A stretch of DNA of 64,000 bases from Flavimarina sp. Hel_I_48. Its GTDB lineage: Bacteria; Bacteroidota; Bacteroidia; Flavobacteriales; Flavobacteriaceae. Made by a program: the position numbers and the translations under genes. Below the pieces are notes generated by a model, which had not been told where the DNA came from, searched no databases, and was given only the letters and a program-made list of their open reading frames with translations. The DNA lies in assembly GCF_000733945.1 (NCBI RefSeq), contig NZ_JPOL01000002.1, positions 3,287,001-3,351,000 of the forward strand, given 5' to 3'. Shown one piece after another: positions 25,039 to 34,907 of this stretch (position 1 is the stretch's first letter; the number at the start of each line of letters is the position of its first letter).

Positions 25039-25800
25039 ATGGAACGACATCAGTTGATTTTAGAGCGATTAAGGGAAAAAAAACATGTAAAGGTTCTTGA
25101 TCTTTGTGATGAACTTGACGTGAGTGCCGTAACCATAAGAAAAGATCTGAAACTTCTCGAAGAGAAAGGATTACTATATAGAACACACGGCGGGGCATCG
25201 CTTGATAACCCTTATATCAATGAAAAACCTATTCAGGAAAAGGAAAAGATTTCGGTAGAGGAGAAGTCTAATATTGCGGAAACCGCATTAAAGCTTATCC
25301 TGGAGAACGATTCTATCATGTTAGCTTCAGGCACCACTGTGCAACAATTGGCCAGGGCTATTGTTCCTTTGGGGAAACTAAATGTTATCACCTCTTCTTT
25401 GCATGTAGCCCTCGAGCTTATAAAAAATAAAGATGTTGAGGTAATACAGCTCGGCGGACCGTTGAGGCACAGCTCCGGTTCTGTAACAGGTCACTACGCG
25501 CAGCATATTTTGAGTAATATTTCCTGCAATCAGCTTTTTTTGGGTGTTGATGGTATTGATCTGGATTATGGCTGTACAACCACGAGTCTTGAGGAAGCAG
25601 TCTTAAATAAAAAAATGATGGATTGTGCTCAAAAAACGATTATTTTGGCAGATTCTTCGAAATTCGGAAAGAGGAGCTTTGGTAAAATTTGCGAAATAGA
25701 TGCTATTGACGAGATTATTACAGATGACAGTCTACCGCTTTCGGTTAAAAACAAATTGCTTGAAATGGGGGTTAAAGTCACGTTGGTGAAAAAGGTTTAA
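25039..25800 (+). CDS. glpR: DeoR/GlpR-family transcriptional repressor
   Basis: A 253-residue regulator. The N-terminal winged helix-turn-helix is at residues 1-57 (MERHQLILERLREKKHVKVLDL, then VSAVTIRKDLKLLEEKGLLYRTHGG). The C-terminal DeoRC sugar-phosphate sensor domain includes SGTTVQQLARAI, TSSLHVALEL and the LGVDGIDLDYGCTT loop, and it ends with IILADSSKFGKRSF. It is divergent from glpD and next to glpK-glpF, so glycerol-3-phosphate is the probable effector. The ATG at 25039, just after GGGGAG, was chosen because a promoter overlaps the longer TTG-start version. Confidence 0.88.
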   Translation: MERHQLILERLREKKHVKVLDLCDELDVSAVTIRKDLKLLEEKGLLYRTHGGASLDNPYINEKPIQEKEKISVEEKSNIAETALKLILENDSIMLASGTTVQQLARAIVPLGKLNVITSSLHVALELIKNKDVEVIQLGGPLRHSSGSVTGHYAQHILSNISCNQLFLGVDGIDLDYGCTTTSLEEAVLNKKMMDCAQKTIILADSSKFGKRSFGKICEIDAIDEIITDDSLPLSVKNKLLEMGVKVTLVKKV

Positions 25801-25961
25801 CCTTTGGTTTCTAAGGGTTTTGTCAAGAGCACAATAAGGATTACAGCACGTTGCTATTTTTGATATCGAACAACAAAACGTTTTCTTTATCTCTAAAAGA
25901 AGCCATTGTGCCAGTTGTAATCTTCCTCTTCAGCGCTTTAAAAAATAACCTTGTAAAATGC

Positions 25962-25990
25962 AAAAAACCCGGCTTTTGGCCGGGTTTTTT
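25962..25990. terminator. bidirectional terminator between glpR and rplT
   Basis: AAAAAACCCGGC (25962-25973) pairs perfectly with GCCGGGTTTTTT (25979-25990) around a TTTTG loop. The A and T runs on both sides let it act on both converging transcripts. Confidence 0.85.
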
Positions 25991-26024
25991 TAGCGGAATG
26001 ATTATTAATTTTAGGCGTCAGCCC

Positions 26025-26369
26025 TTATTTTACTTTTTTCACGATAGCTTCAAACGCTTCCGGATGGTTCATAGCTAAATCAGCAAGGACTTTTCTGTTT
26101 AGGGAAATGTCTGCTTTTTTAACCGCACCCATAAACTTGGAATATGACATTCCATGTATGCGTGCTCCCGCGTTGATACGGGCGATCCATAACGATCTGA
26201 AGTTTCTCTTCTTTTGACGACGGTCACGGTATGCATAAAGCATGGCCTTTTCCACCGCATTCTTAGCTACGGTATAAACGTTTTTACGACGTCCAAAATA
26301 ACCTTTAGCTTGTTTAATGATTTTCTTTCTGCGGGCTCTGGAAGCTACCGCGTTTACTGATCTTGGCAT
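26025..26369 (-). CDS. rplT: 50S ribosomal protein L20
   Basis: A 114-residue protein with the L20 N terminus ([23 protein letters not shown]) and core [20 protein letters not shown]. It binds 23S rRNA early in large-subunit assembly and in many bacteria represses its own operon. It is the last gene of thrS-infC-rpmI-rplT, 98 bp after rpmI, and is followed by a strong terminator. Confidence 0.97.
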   Translation of the reverse strand: MPRSVNAVASRARRKKIIKQAKGYFGRRKNVYTVAKNAVEKAMLYAYRDRRQKKRNFRSLWIARINAGARIHGMSYSKFMGAVKKADISLNRKVLADLAMNHPEAFEAIVKKVK

Positions 26370-26467
26370 AATTTAAATTTTTTTGTAGCGGGCGATCCCA
26401 AATAAATTAGAATTCTTGTAAAGGCCCGACTCCAGGGTTTTTAATGAATTTTAACCGGTTGCGCGGT

Positions 26468-26665
26468 TTACTTAAGGCGCAACATGATTTTGACGTTTGG
26501 CTCATCAGCCTTATGAACTAAAGTGTCCTGAGTAAGATTACGCTTACGTTTTTTAGACTTTTTAGTTAATATGTGACTTTTGAAAGCGTGCTTTCTTTTG
26601 ATCTTACCAGTTCCGGTAAGCTTAAAACGCTTCTTGGCACTGGATTTTGTTTTTAATTTTGGCAT
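26468..26665 (-). CDS. rpmI: 50S ribosomal protein L35
   Basis: A 65-residue, highly basic protein with the family start [20 protein letters not shown] and the internal [18 protein letters not shown]. It is 119 bp after infC and 98 bp before rplT. Both gaps lack a promoter box, so it is probably expressed within the thrS-infC-rpmI-rplT transcript. The gaps could hold a ribosomal-protein leader structure, but I could not confirm one. Confidence 0.96.
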   Translation of the reverse strand: MPKLKTKSSAKKRFKLTGTGKIKRKHAFKSHILTKKSKKRKRNLTQDTLVHKADEPNVKIMLRLK

Positions 26666-26784
26666 GTTCCTTTTTTATATGATTATTCCGCTATTTCTTT
26701 TTCTTTATTGATTTCGGGACATATTCTATTGACCTCTATTTCTATTTAAAATAGATTTTTTGAGATATACCCTAATCTTAATAT

Positions 26785-27342
26785 TTATTTTGTCTTCTTG
26801 GGAGCCAGGAACATAATCATCCTTTTTCCTTCAAGTTTAGGCATTTGCTCCACCTTGCCATATTCTTCAAGATCCTGAGCCAATCTTAAAAGTAGAATCT
26901 GCCCCTGATCTTTATAGATAATAGAACGTCCTTTAAAGAAAACATATGCTTTAAGCTTCGATCCTTCTTCAAGGAATTTAATGGCATGTTTCTTCTTAAA
27001 ATCGTAATCGTGATCATCTGTGTTGGGACCAAAACGAATTTCTTTTACGGTAACTTTAGACGCTTTCGCTTTTATGGCTTTTTCGCGCTTTTTCTGCTCG
27101 TAAACGAACTTCTTATAATCCATGATCTTACAGACCGGTGGTTCTGCATTTGGTGAAATCTCCACCAGGTCCAGACCCATTTCATCTGCCATTTCAAGCG
27201 CTTTTGGAGTAGGGTAGATGTCCATTTCGACATTATCGCCTACTAGGCGCACTTCCTTAGAGCGTATCTTGCGATTGATATTGTGTTGATCTTTCTTCTC
27301 AATCCTGGCTGGGCCTCTTGATCTTTTTCTACGTATTGCTAT
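26785..27342 (-). CDS. infC: translation initiation factor IF-3 with non-canonical AUA start
   Basis: IF-3 checks start-codon pairing in the 30S complex. The first ordinary start codon would give a 155-residue protein beginning inside the conserved RLVGDNVE segment, too short. The frame stays open upstream and encodes [20 protein letters not shown], the standard IF-3 N terminus, with no ATG, GTG or TTG before it. The best start is the ATA at 27340-27342, giving 185 residues and an MAIRRK start; another ATA lies two codons earlier, and a TAA stop closes the frame further up. A rare start codon allows IF-3 to repress its own translation, as known for AUU in E. coli. The gap to thrS is 16 bp. 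Confidence 0.92.
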   Translation of the reverse strand: MAIRRKRSRGPARIEKKDQHNINRKIRSKEVRLVGDNVEMDIYPTPKALEMADEMGLDLVEISPNAEPPVCKIMDYKKFVYEQKKREKAIKAKASKVTVKEIRFGPNTDDHDYDFKKKHAIKFLEEGSKLKAYVFFKGRSIIYKDQGQILLLRLAQDLEEYGKVEQMPKLEGKRMIMFLAPKKTK

Positions 27343-27358
27343 GACTATTGATTTTTAA

Positions 27359-29305
27359 TTAAACTTTAAATTTTTTAAGCGTGAGTTCTATGTTCTGGTT
27401 TACCAGACCTGCAAAATCTGCGACGGTCATTGCACCTAAATCCTCACCACCATGTTTACGTACAGAAACCGTACCATCATTGGCTTCTGTTTCGCCAATT
27501 ATGAGCATATAAGGAGTTTTTTTGATTTCAGCTTCCCTTATTTTCTTGCCCATTGTTTCGCCACGGTCATCTACAATGGCGCGAATTTCGTGATTTTCAA
27601 GAGAATCCAAAACATTTTTAGCGTATTTTTCATATTTTTCGCTAAGCGTTAAAATGCTGGCCTGCACGGGCATAAGCCATAATGGGAAATTACCGCCGGT
27701 ATGTTCCAGAAGTATCGCCACAAAACGCTCCATACTGCCAAAGGGTGCACGGTGTATCATAACCGGGCGATGCAGTTCATTGTCACTGCCTTTGTATGTA
27801 AGGTCAAAGCGTTCGGGCAGGTTATAATCTACTTGAATGGTACCCAATTGCCAACTACGGCCCAGGGCATCTTTTACCATAAAGTCCAACTTAGGACCAT
27901 AGAATGCCGCTTCACCTGTTTCTACCACATAGTTCAGGTTTTTATCAATGGCCGCGTTGATAATGGCATTTTCCGCTTTTTCCCAGTTGGCATTGCTGCC
28001 TATATATTTTTTCTTGTTCTCCGGATCGCGTAAGGAAACCTGAGCGGTAAAATTCTCAAAACCAAGAGATCCGAATACATAAAGTACCAGATCAATCACT
28101 TTTTTGAATTCCTCATCCAGCTGGTCTGGAGTACAGAATATATGCGCATCATCCTGCGTAAAACCGCGTACACGGGTCAAACCGTGAAGTTCACCACTTT
28201 GCTCGTATCGGTAAACGGTACCAAATTCTGCAAAACGCTTTGGTAAGTCACGGTAGCTCCAGGATGTGGCGTTGAATATCTCACAGTGGTGCGGACAGTT
28301 CATGGGTTTGAGCAAAAATTCCTCACCTTCAGAAGGTGTGGTAATCGGTCTAAAGCTGTCTTCACCATATTTCTGGTAATGACCCGAAGTAACATAAAGT
28401 TCTTTCTGGCCTATGTGCGGCGTAACCACCATCTCGTAACCCGCCTTTTTCTGGGCTGCTTTAAGAAAATTTTCTAAACGTTCACGCAATGCAGCACCAT
28501 TGGGTAGCCATAATGGCAGTCCCTGACCCACTTTTTGTGAAAAAGTAAAAAGTTCAAGCTCTTTGCCCAGTTTACGATGGTCCCGTTTTTTAGCTTCCTC
28601 CAGTAAATGCAGGTATTCATTAAGTTCTTTTTGCTTGGGGAAAGATATACCGTAAATACGAGTAAGCTGGGTATTGTTCTCATCAGCGCGCCAATATGCC
28701 CCGGCGACTTTCATTAATTTGATGGCTTTGACGATCCCTGTGTTGGGGATATGACCGCCACGGCATAAATCTGTAAAGGTATCGTGGTCACAAAAAGTAA
28801 TGGAACCATCCTCGAGATTCTCGATCAGCTCCACTTTGTATTCATTACCCTGCTCTTCATACATTTTTAGCGCATCATTTTTAGACACACTATGCATATT
28901 GAAATCATGCTTTCCGCGGGCGATTTCAAGCATTTTAGCTTCTATCTTGCCAAAATCATTTTCACTGAGCGTTGCTTCGCCCATATCTACGTCGTAATAG
29001 AAGCCATTGTCAATCGCGGGGCCAATGGTAAGTTTTGCTTCTGGGTATAATTGCTGAATGGCCTGCGCCAGAATGTGTGCACTGGAGTGCCAGAAAGCCT
29101 TTTTGCCTTCTTCATCATTCCACGTAAAAAGGACAAGTTTTCCATTTTCCGTAAGTGGCGTCACGGTTTCCACCACGGTGTCATTATATTTTGCCGAAAT
29201 CACATTACGGGCAAGTCCCGCGCTGATACTGTTTGCAATATCGATGGGTGTGGTGCCTTTTTCAACCTCTTTTACACTGCCGTCTGGCAAGGTAACTGCT
29301 ATCAT
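27359..29305 (-). CDS. thrS: threonyl-tRNA synthetase
   Basis: A 648-residue class II synthetase. In order: TGS domain (residues 1-60), the second additional editing domain (about 65-225, with [10 protein letters not shown] and the [16 protein letters not shown]ys/His motif), the catalytic core (about 245-540, with [10 protein letters not shown], the motif 2 arginine in [20 protein letters not shown], and motif 3 [16 protein letters not shown]), and an anticodon-binding C terminus (about 545-648). All expected zinc-ligand and editing residues look present. It is the first gene of the operon, with a TATCTTTG -7 box 20 bases upstream. Confidence 0.97.
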   Translation of the reverse strand: MIAVTLPDGSVKEVEKGTTPIDIANSISAGLARNVISAKYNDTVVETVTPLTENGKLVLFTWNDEEGKKAFWHSSAHILAQAIQQLYPEAKLTIGPAIDNGFYYDVDMGEATLSENDFGKIEAKMLEIARGKHDFNMHSVSKNDALKMYEEQGNEYKVELIENLEDGSITFCDHDTFTDLCRGGHIPNTGIVKAIKLMKVAGAYWRADENNTQLTRIYGISFPKQKELNEYLHLLEEAKKRDHRKLGKELELFTFSQKVGQGLPLWLPNGAALRERLENFLKAAQKKAGYEMVVTPHIGQKELYVTSGHYQKYGEDSFRPITTPSEGEEFLLKPMNCPHHCEIFNATSWSYRDLPKRFAEFGTVYRYEQSGELHGLTRVRGFTQDDAHIFCTPDQLDEEFKKVIDLVLYVFGSLGFENFTAQVSLRDPENKKKYIGSNANWEKAENAIINAAIDKNLNYVVETGEAAFYGPKLDFMVKDALGRSWQLGTIQVDYNLPERFDLTYKGSDNELHRPVMIHRAPFGSMERFVAILLEHTGGNFPLWLMPVQASILTLSEKYEKYAKNVLDSLENHEIRAIVDDRGETMGKKIREAEIKKTPYMLIIGETEANDGTVSVRKHGGEDLGAMTVADFAGLVNQNIELTLKKFKV

Positions 29306-29609
29306 ACCTGTTTAATTTTGGAGTGCAAAGATAGGAAGTTTTATAATGAAATGTTAGTGCTTATTCTAAGCAAGTTGTAATTGAAAGAAAACGGATTGCA
29401 ACGATTAATAAATAGAGTTAATTCGCTGATTATCTACTGGTTATTTTTGAAAGTATCAAAATAAATATCAGTATATGGTATTTAGAGTAAAAATAGAGAG
29501 TAATAAGTACGGGAAAATCCTCAGATAACTATCAAAATTTACAACTGGCCTTAAATACTGCTTCTAAATAAATTCAACTTGGTACAGGAATAAATTAAAA
29601 CGGCCGAAT
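29306..29609. other. non-coding gap between thrS and the DUF58 gene
   Basis: About 300 AT-rich bases between thrS (left) and the 3' end of the MoxR cluster. The left edge holds the thrS promoter box. No gene, hairpin or repeat was seen in the rest. Confidence 0.4.
29326..29333 (-). promoter_or_regulatory. -7 promoter box of thrS-infC-rpmI-rplT
   Basis: On the minus strand this reads TATCTTTG, a full match to TAnnTTTG, 20 bases before the thrS start codon. No clear TTG -33 element is at the expected spacing. Confidence 0.5.
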
Positions 29610-30950
29610 TTAAAGCATCCCTCGCGCTTTGATTTCCAGATATTTATTGATAGTATTTACAGTAAGATCTTCCGGGCGGGTTAAAACAGTCTGAATTCCA
29701 TTCTTTTCGAGCTCTTTTGCCATTATTTTTTTGTCATAATCCATTTTTTGGGCAATGGTTTTATGATATATTTCCGGAGTACTTCCCGCAGGTTTATCGA
29801 TCAAATGTTTTATCTCTGTATTTTCAAATAAAATTACCACGAGCACGTGTTTTTTAGCAAGTGCCTTGAGATAGGGTAGCTGGCGTTGCAGCGCGCTGAT
29901 ATGCTCAAAATTTGTATATAAAAGGAGTAAACTGCGATGTGTAATCTTACGTTTTACTTCGGCATAAAGCCGGCCGTAGTCACTGTCCAGAAACTGGGGA
30001 TCTATACTATAAAGCACTTCAAGGATCGTGTTGATATGCGTTTTTTTGTTGCTTGCCGCGAGATGGTTCTGTATGGTATTGGAAAAGGTGAGCAGACCTG
30101 TTTTATCACCTTTCTTTAAAGCGACGTTGCTAAAGGCAAGCGTGCTGTTGATGGCATAATCCAATAAGGTCAATCCTTCAAAGGGCATTTTCATGACCCG
30201 GCTGGCGTCTATTATGCTATAAATAGGCTGCGACTTTTCATCCTGATATTGATTGACCATAAGGTCACCAGCTTTGGCGGTAGCCTTCCAGTTTATGGTG
30301 CGCACATCATCGCCCATTACATATTCCTTGATCTGCTCAAATTCCATCGTGTGGCCTATGCGACGGATTTTCTTGAGGCCGTATTGCGACAATTTGTTGT
30401 CAATCGCCAGGAAGGCGTATTTTTTCATCTGAATGAAAGATGGGTATACCTTTACTTGTTGGTCTTTTTTAAAGGTATAGCGCCTTACCGCGAGATTCCA
30501 CTTCGTATTCACATATAGGTTAAGATTGCCGAATCTATAATCGCCCCGCGTCACGGGACGTAGTTCATATTCAAATTGATCGGTAGTTTTTGACGCCAGA
30601 CTGATTTCTTTGCTAAAATCCCGTTTTTGAAACTGTACGGGAATTTCATCAATCGCCGTGACCCGCACGCTAAATTTATAGTTATTGATAACTTTTATGG
30701 GAACCGTGTTCAAATCGCTATTGGAAAATTTTTCAGGCAGCATCCGGTCTGCCTGTAATGCATCCTGGGGCCGAAAGAGCGCGATACTATCTATCAAAAG
30801 AGCGATAAAAAGTGCTAAAATGCAAAGCCACCCCAAGGGAAAAAAAATGTGATACCAATAGGAAAACAAAAAAAGCACGACGATAACCGCAAGCGCGTAA
30901 AATAGGCGCATGCTCAAATAAAGGGATTGTATGAATTTAAAAAATTTCAC
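29610..30950 (-). CDS. DUF58 domain protein (MoxR-associated)
   Basis: A 446-residue protein with two N-terminal membrane segments (residues 10-50) and a large cytosolic domain. The DUF58 signature is MGDDVRTINWKATAKAGDLMVNQY (about 215-238), in which Arg-x-Ile-x-Trp-Lys is the conserved core. The C-terminal half resembles a von Willebrand A-like fold (IYSIIDASRVM, NSTLAFSNVALKKGDKTGLLTFS). In other bacteria such proteins work with MoxR ATPases in cofactor insertion or envelope maturation. Its start directly abuts the MoxR stop with no gap. It is the last gene of the cluster. Confidence 0.88.
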   Translation of the reverse strand: MKFFKFIQSLYLSMRLFYALAVIVVLFLFSYWYHIFFPLGWLCILALFIALLIDSIALFRPQDALQADRMLPEKFSNSDLNTVPIKVINNYKFSVRVTAIDEIPVQFQKRDFSKEISLASKTTDQFEYELRPVTRGDYRFGNLNLYVNTKWNLAVRRYTFKKDQQVKVYPSFIQMKKYAFLAIDNKLSQYGLKKIRRIGHTMEFEQIKEYVMGDDVRTINWKATAKAGDLMVNQYQDEKSQPIYSIIDASRVMKMPFEGLTLLDYAINSTLAFSNVALKKGDKTGLLTFSNTIQNHLAASNKKTHINTILEVLYSIDPQFLDSDYGRLYAEVKRKITHRSLLLLYTNFEHISALQRQLPYLKALAKKHVLVVILFENTEIKHLIDKPAGSTPEIYHKTIAQKMDYDKKIMAKELEKNGIQTVLTRPEDLTVNTINKYLEIKARGML

Positions 30951-32081
30951 CTAGCGGGGTATTTCTACAGACTGTACCAGCAAATCAATGACCGTCTCTG
31001 GGGTCATGCCCTCCATCTCGCGTTCTGGGGAAAGGATGATGCGATGTCCCATAACTGGTTTTACCACCTGCTTCACGTCTTCCGGAGTTACAAAATCCCT
31101 CCCATTAATGGCTGCAAAAGCCTTTGAAGCGTTCATTATGGCTAAGGAGGCACGGGGAGAACCGCCCAGGTATAAATGGGGGTGTGTCCTTGATTTTACT
31201 ACGATCTCAGCAATATAGTGCAGTATTTTCTCTTCAATAAGCACATCTCTGGTCTGTGCTCTAAAGGTTGCCAATTGGGCAGGGTTTATAGCCGAATTTA
31301 TGAGCTCTAAAGGTTGTTTTTTTCGCTCGTGATGCGTTTTTAAAATGGCGACTTCATCATTTAACTTAGGATACTCAACTTTGATCTTAAATAGAAAACG
31401 GTCCAGCTGCGCTTCGGGCAGGGCGTAAGTTCCTTCTTGTTCAATGGGGTTCTGGGTCGCGAGCACCATAAAGGGTGGCTCCATTTTATGTTCTTTTCCA
31501 TCAATGGTTACCTGCTGCTCTTCCATAACCTCAAAAAGCGCTGCCTGCGTTTTTGCCGGTGCCCGGTTGATCTCGTCAATGAGCACAATATTAGAAAATA
31601 TAGGACCTTGTTTGAACTCAAACGAACTGGTTTTCATGTTCAGGATGGAGGTTCCCAAAACATCGCTGGGCATAAGATCTGGCGTAAATTGAATACGGCT
31701 GAACTGTGTGTCCAGCGTTCGGGCAAAAAGCTTTGCGGTGATGGTTTTCGCGATCCCGGGCACACCTTCTATGAGTACGTGACCATCCGCGAGCAGTGCT
31801 ACAATTAGCAGTTCTATAAATTCCTGCTGACCTACGATCACTTTGGCGAGCTCTTCTTTTAACCGTGTAACGGTTTCATGCAGTTCTTCAAGGGGAATAC
31901 GGTTTTTAAAATCCATGTCCCCGCTTTCGATATGCTGCTCTTCCCGTACGCGCAATGCAGCTTCTAGCGGATTTTCTGCCATTTGCTGCTCATTTTCGGT
32001 GTTTTTTTCACCATTTTTGAGCTCATTTTGATCGTTTTCTGAAGGCTGCTCGTTTTCGGTATTTTTGAATTTTTCTTCCAT
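30951..32081 (-). CDS. MoxR family AAA+ ATPase
   Basis: A 376-residue ATPase with an acidic, Gln/Asn-rich N-terminal tail (about residues 1-65) preceding the AAA+ core. Walker A is EGVPGIAKTITAKLF (about 110-124), Walker B is IVLIDEINRAP, and sensor 1 is FMVLATQNPIEQEG. The tail includes two NTENEQ repeats and is longer than usual for the family. MoxR proteins act as chaperone-like ATPases for DUF58/VWA partners, encoded here immediately downstream. Its start overlaps the DUF4350 stop by one base. Confidence 0.93.
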   Translation of the reverse strand: MEEKFKNTENEQPSENDQNELKNGEKNTENEQQMAENPLEAALRVREEQHIESGDMDFKNRIPLEELHETVTRLKEELAKVIVGQQEFIELLIVALLADGHVLIEGVPGIAKTITAKLFARTLDTQFSRIQFTPDLMPSDVLGTSILNMKTSSFEFKQGPIFSNIVLIDEINRAPAKTQAALFEVMEEQQVTIDGKEHKMEPPFMVLATQNPIEQEGTYALPEAQLDRFLFKIKVEYPKLNDEVAILKTHHERKKQPLELINSAINPAQLATFRAQTRDVLIEEKILHYIAEIVVKSRTHPHLYLGGSPRASLAIMNASKAFAAINGRDFVTPEDVKQVVKPVMGHRIILSPEREMEGMTPETVIDLLVQSVEIPR

Positions 32082-33295
32082 TAGTTTTTCGCTTTAAAAT
32101 TTTCGATACGCGTATTAAGCTCAATAAGTTGCTGTTCTGAAACCGCGGGCTGTTGCCGTATGGTGATGATCGTGTTTACAAGTTGTTTTACCTCCGTTTG
32201 TTCGCTACCACTTTTTGCAGCGACCGTATTTATAAAATTCTCATTCAATTGTCCCGTGCTAACGGTATACGCGCTGCGCACATATTCAAGAAAATGATTG
32301 ATCTGGTGCTGGGCGATTTCTTTATGGTCTTTGTTTTCTAAATACATATTCGCGATCGTACGTGTAAAATCGAGCGTCTGGTTAGGTCTGGGTCGTATAA
32401 CGGGGATGCTTCGCTGCTTGCGCTTTCCTTCAAAATAGACCCAAAGCACAGCAATAATAAGCAGTAGGTAATAGGCCCATTTCAGGTATTTGTTACTGAA
32501 AATAAGAAAAAGGGGCGAGGTGTTGTATGTTTTTCCGGTTTTATAATAGTGGTCCAGAAACAAGGTTTTTTCTTTGGGCAAATAGGCAAGAACGCCTGCG
32601 GTATAGTCACTGTTATCATCTTCAAGCATAAAGAAGTTTGAAAATGCCTGCGGAAAAAGGTGCAGGTAGACAAAACCATTTTCAAACGGAACTTTGACAA
32701 AGTTTACTTTTGGTTCTATGATCGCCGTGGAATCCTGATCTCTCATCCTGTCGTAAACTCCCAGTACGGTTGTATTCGCTGTGTCAAGGGATTTGAAATA
32801 CGACGAACCCAGATCTTTGTCCATCAAATAGGGACGTTCCCGTTTTAAGCCCGGGTTGCTAAGGTTCAACAAGGGTTTTCTGGTGAAGCTGTTTTGCTCA
32901 TAAAAAGTAGCCAATTCGAGATTTAAGGTATCAAGTAATTTTTTGCTTTGATACGTAGCGGCCACAAAAAGGGTGTTTCCCCGGCCTACCCATTTTAGAA
33001 TCTTTTTTGTTTCCGAAGGATCAAAGGAAACGTCGTTGTTCAGAAAAAAATAAGTTCCATCGCCCACGCTGTCGATCAGGAATTCAAATGGGGGCGTGGT
33101 AACATTTTGCACTCGTTGCGCATCGGTTTTCTTTTGCAGCTGGTCATAAAATATATAGCTTCCCAGGGGTATTTTTGCTTTTGCGCTATAGCTGGGAAAC
33201 CAGTTGAGCTCTTCTGGTTTTGACGTTTGTACAAAAACCAGCAGCCCAATCAGCAGCACCAAAACGATTGCCATTATTTTATAGCGCCTGTTCAT
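32081..33295 (-). CDS. DUF4350 domain membrane protein
   Basis: A 404-residue protein with an N-terminal membrane anchor (MAIVLVLLIGLLVFVQ), an extracytoplasmic DUF4350-like domain (about 35-260, with YFFLNNDVSFDPSE and LFVAATYQSKKLLD, resembling GATase-like Rossmann strands), a second membrane segment (YYLLLIIAVLWVYFEG) and a cytosolic tail of about 110 residues. The domain is found almost only in MoxR-type clusters; its biochemical role is unknown. It overlaps both neighbours (1 bp with moxR, 4 bp with the DUF4129 gene), so the genes are tightly coupled. Confidence 0.82.
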   Translation of the reverse strand: MNRRYKIMAIVLVLLIGLLVFVQTSKPEELNWFPSYSAKAKIPLGSYIFYDQLQKKTDAQRVQNVTTPPFEFLIDSVGDGTYFFLNNDVSFDPSETKKILKWVGRGNTLFVAATYQSKKLLDTLNLELATFYEQNSFTRKPLLNLSNPGLKRERPYLMDKDLGSSYFKSLDTANTTVLGVYDRMRDQDSTAIIEPKVNFVKVPFENGFVYLHLFPQAFSNFFMLEDDNSDYTAGVLAYLPKEKTLFLDHYYKTGKTYNTSPLFLIFSNKYLKWAYYLLLIIAVLWVYFEGKRKQRSIPVIRPRPNQTLDFTRTIANMYLENKDHKEIAQHQINHFLEYVRSAYTVSTGQLNENFINTVAAKSGSEQTEVKQLVNTIITIRQQPAVSEQQLIELNTRIENFKAKN

Positions 33296-34044
33296 ATCCC
33301 GCTGTTCAGTTTAATGAATTCCTGCTGCGCTTTAGCAAAAGCGGACTCGTTGACTTCAAAACTGCCATACCATATGAAATCATAGATACGCGTAATCTTG
33401 CTGAACTGCGAGCGCAGTTTGCTATCCTGAAGTTCATAAACATAGTCTTTATTGGTTTTCTGCACTTCCCAGGTGATAAGCTCCTTCTTGCTTAAGTTTT
33501 GTAGCACCAGCAAATAATAATATCTAATAGCAAGCCGGTAATTATTATTGTTTGTGGCATTATCTATCAGTTGCTGAAGATCATCGTGTTTTAAAAGTTC
33601 TTCTTCACTGTTCAGGATAACTTGATTAGGTGTACTCCCCAGCAACGGTGAACCGCTCATATCTACTTTTATAAAAAGCCATACGAGAAAGACTAAAACA
33701 CCTGCAACAATGAGGTAGGGAAGTGCCCTGATCAAAAATGCAAGTATTCCCGTGGCTTCCCTTTCGTTGAGAATCCAGCGTAGGAAAGAATGCCAGAGTT
33801 CATTGAGCCAGTTGTTGAATTGCGTCCACCAATTATCCTTCGGAAGGTATTCCGAATAATCAAAAGCCTCGTCGTTTTTATACGCTTTTAGGTCGTTTTT
33901 ATCTATTTCTGGAGGATTTACGAGGCTTTTATCGTAGCGTACTTCCTGTACGGTAGGTATACTATCTGCCTGTTGCGCTCCAGCCGGAAGGAAAACACAC
34001 CAAAAGAGTATAAAAATGGATATATGTAGGTGGAATTTGACCAT
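33292..34044 (-). CDS. DUF4129 domain membrane protein
   Basis: A 250-residue protein with a signal peptide (ISIFILFWCVFLPAGAQQ), an extracytoplasmic stretch, one membrane segment (YLIVAGVLVFLVWLFI, about residues 112-128) and a cytosolic DUF4129 domain (about 165-250, YRLAIRYYYLLVLQNLSKK and FIWYGSFEVNESAFAKAQQEF). DUF4129 often occurs fused to transglutaminase-like proteins or in MoxR clusters, as here. It shares one base with the upstream membrane-protein gene. Confidence 0.82.
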   Translation of the reverse strand: MVKFHLHISIFILFWCVFLPAGAQQADSIPTVQEVRYDKSLVNPPEIDKNDLKAYKNDEAFDYSEYLPKDNWWTQFNNWLNELWHSFLRWILNEREATGILAFLIRALPYLIVAGVLVFLVWLFIKVDMSGSPLLGSTPNQVILNSEEELLKHDDLQQLIDNATNNNNYRLAIRYYYLLVLQNLSKKELITWEVQKTNKDYVYELQDSKLRSQFSKITRIYDFIWYGSFEVNESAFAKAQQEFIKLNSGI

Positions 34045-34907
34045 TAAAGATCGTTGCCTATACTATCAATTCGCTCCAGTGTACCCGTCTGGTTCTTCTT
34101 TTCGTTCAGGTTAAAATAAATAAAGGCCGAAGCGATAACGACTATGGTATAAAACAAATAGGACGCGGCAGAGGAAATCACGTTTAAGGTAACATAGACC
34201 CAATCAAAAACCTGGCTCATATCACCACCGGAAACTTCCTGGGATTTTGTAAATGCACTAAAAAAAGTATAGATCAACAAGGGGATTTGAAAAACCAGGC
34301 CTATTAAGTAAACAATGATATAAATAACAATAAAGGCAAAAAAAGTAGACCACCACTCATTTTTAACAAGGCTAAAGCTCTCTGTTATAGAATTCCCCAC
34401 ACTAAGATTTCTAAATATATAAAGGGCATAAACGAGGGTTAGCGGTACAAAAAGATAGACCCCCGGTAAAAAGCATAGCATAAAACCAATAATAGTCATA
34501 AGGAAACTGAGAATGGTCAGCCCAATGATACTTCCCAGGTCGCTACGTACATTTTTGCTAATGAGTTGCTGATCTATAGATGTGGGACCTTCAATATAAT
34601 TTTTAATATAATGCAACACGGTTCCAAACATGAATCCGTAATAAAGCATGGTGGCAATCCCCAGGATTGAAAGTCCCAGTACGATCCCACCGGCGGCAAA
34701 GGCACCACCCGTTGCCAGAAAATTAAAATCTGTCGCCGTGGCCGCATAGTAGCCTGTGGCTGCCAGTAATATCAGAAAGGGGATACCGGCATTGCGCATT
34801 AAAGCCTTAAAAAGCCCTTTATATTCAAGACGTATAAACTTAAACGTATCGGAAAGGATCTCGCCAATTTCCCGCTGGCTTTTGAAATTAATTTTCTGGT
34901 TAATCAT
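34044..34907 (-). CDS. polytopic membrane protein of the MoxR cluster
   Basis: A 287-residue protein with about six membrane segments (for example GIPFLILLAATGYYA, GIVLGLSILGIATMLYYGFMFG, IGLTILSFLMTIIGFMLCFLPGVYLFV). The overall plan resembles the membrane domain of glycerophosphodiester phosphodiesterase-like or DUF4013-type proteins, but I cannot assign a family firmly. No catalytic motif is seen. It overlaps the SpoIIM-like gene by 8 bp and the DUF4129 gene by 1 bp, so it belongs to the same translation-coupled run. Confidence 0.75.
   Translation of the reverse strand: MINQKINFKSQREIGEILSDTFKFIRLEYKGLFKALMRNAGIPFLILLAATGYYAATATDFNFLATGGAFAAGGIVLGLSILGIATMLYYGFMFGTVLHYIKNYIEGPTSIDQQLISKNVRSDLGSIIGLTILSFLMTIIGFMLCFLPGVYLFVPLTLVYALYIFRNLSVGNSITESFSLVKNEWWSTFFAFIVIYIIVYLIGLVFQIPLLIYTFFSAFTKSQEVSGGDMSQVFDWVYVTLNVISSAASYLFYTIVVIASAFIYFNLNEKKNQTGTLERIDSIGNDL

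Noticed and set aside
24985..25041. Longer glpR start (TTG at 24985)
   Set aside because: It lies within the promoter (-33 element) and adds residues not seen in the DeoR family; the ATG at 25039 is better.
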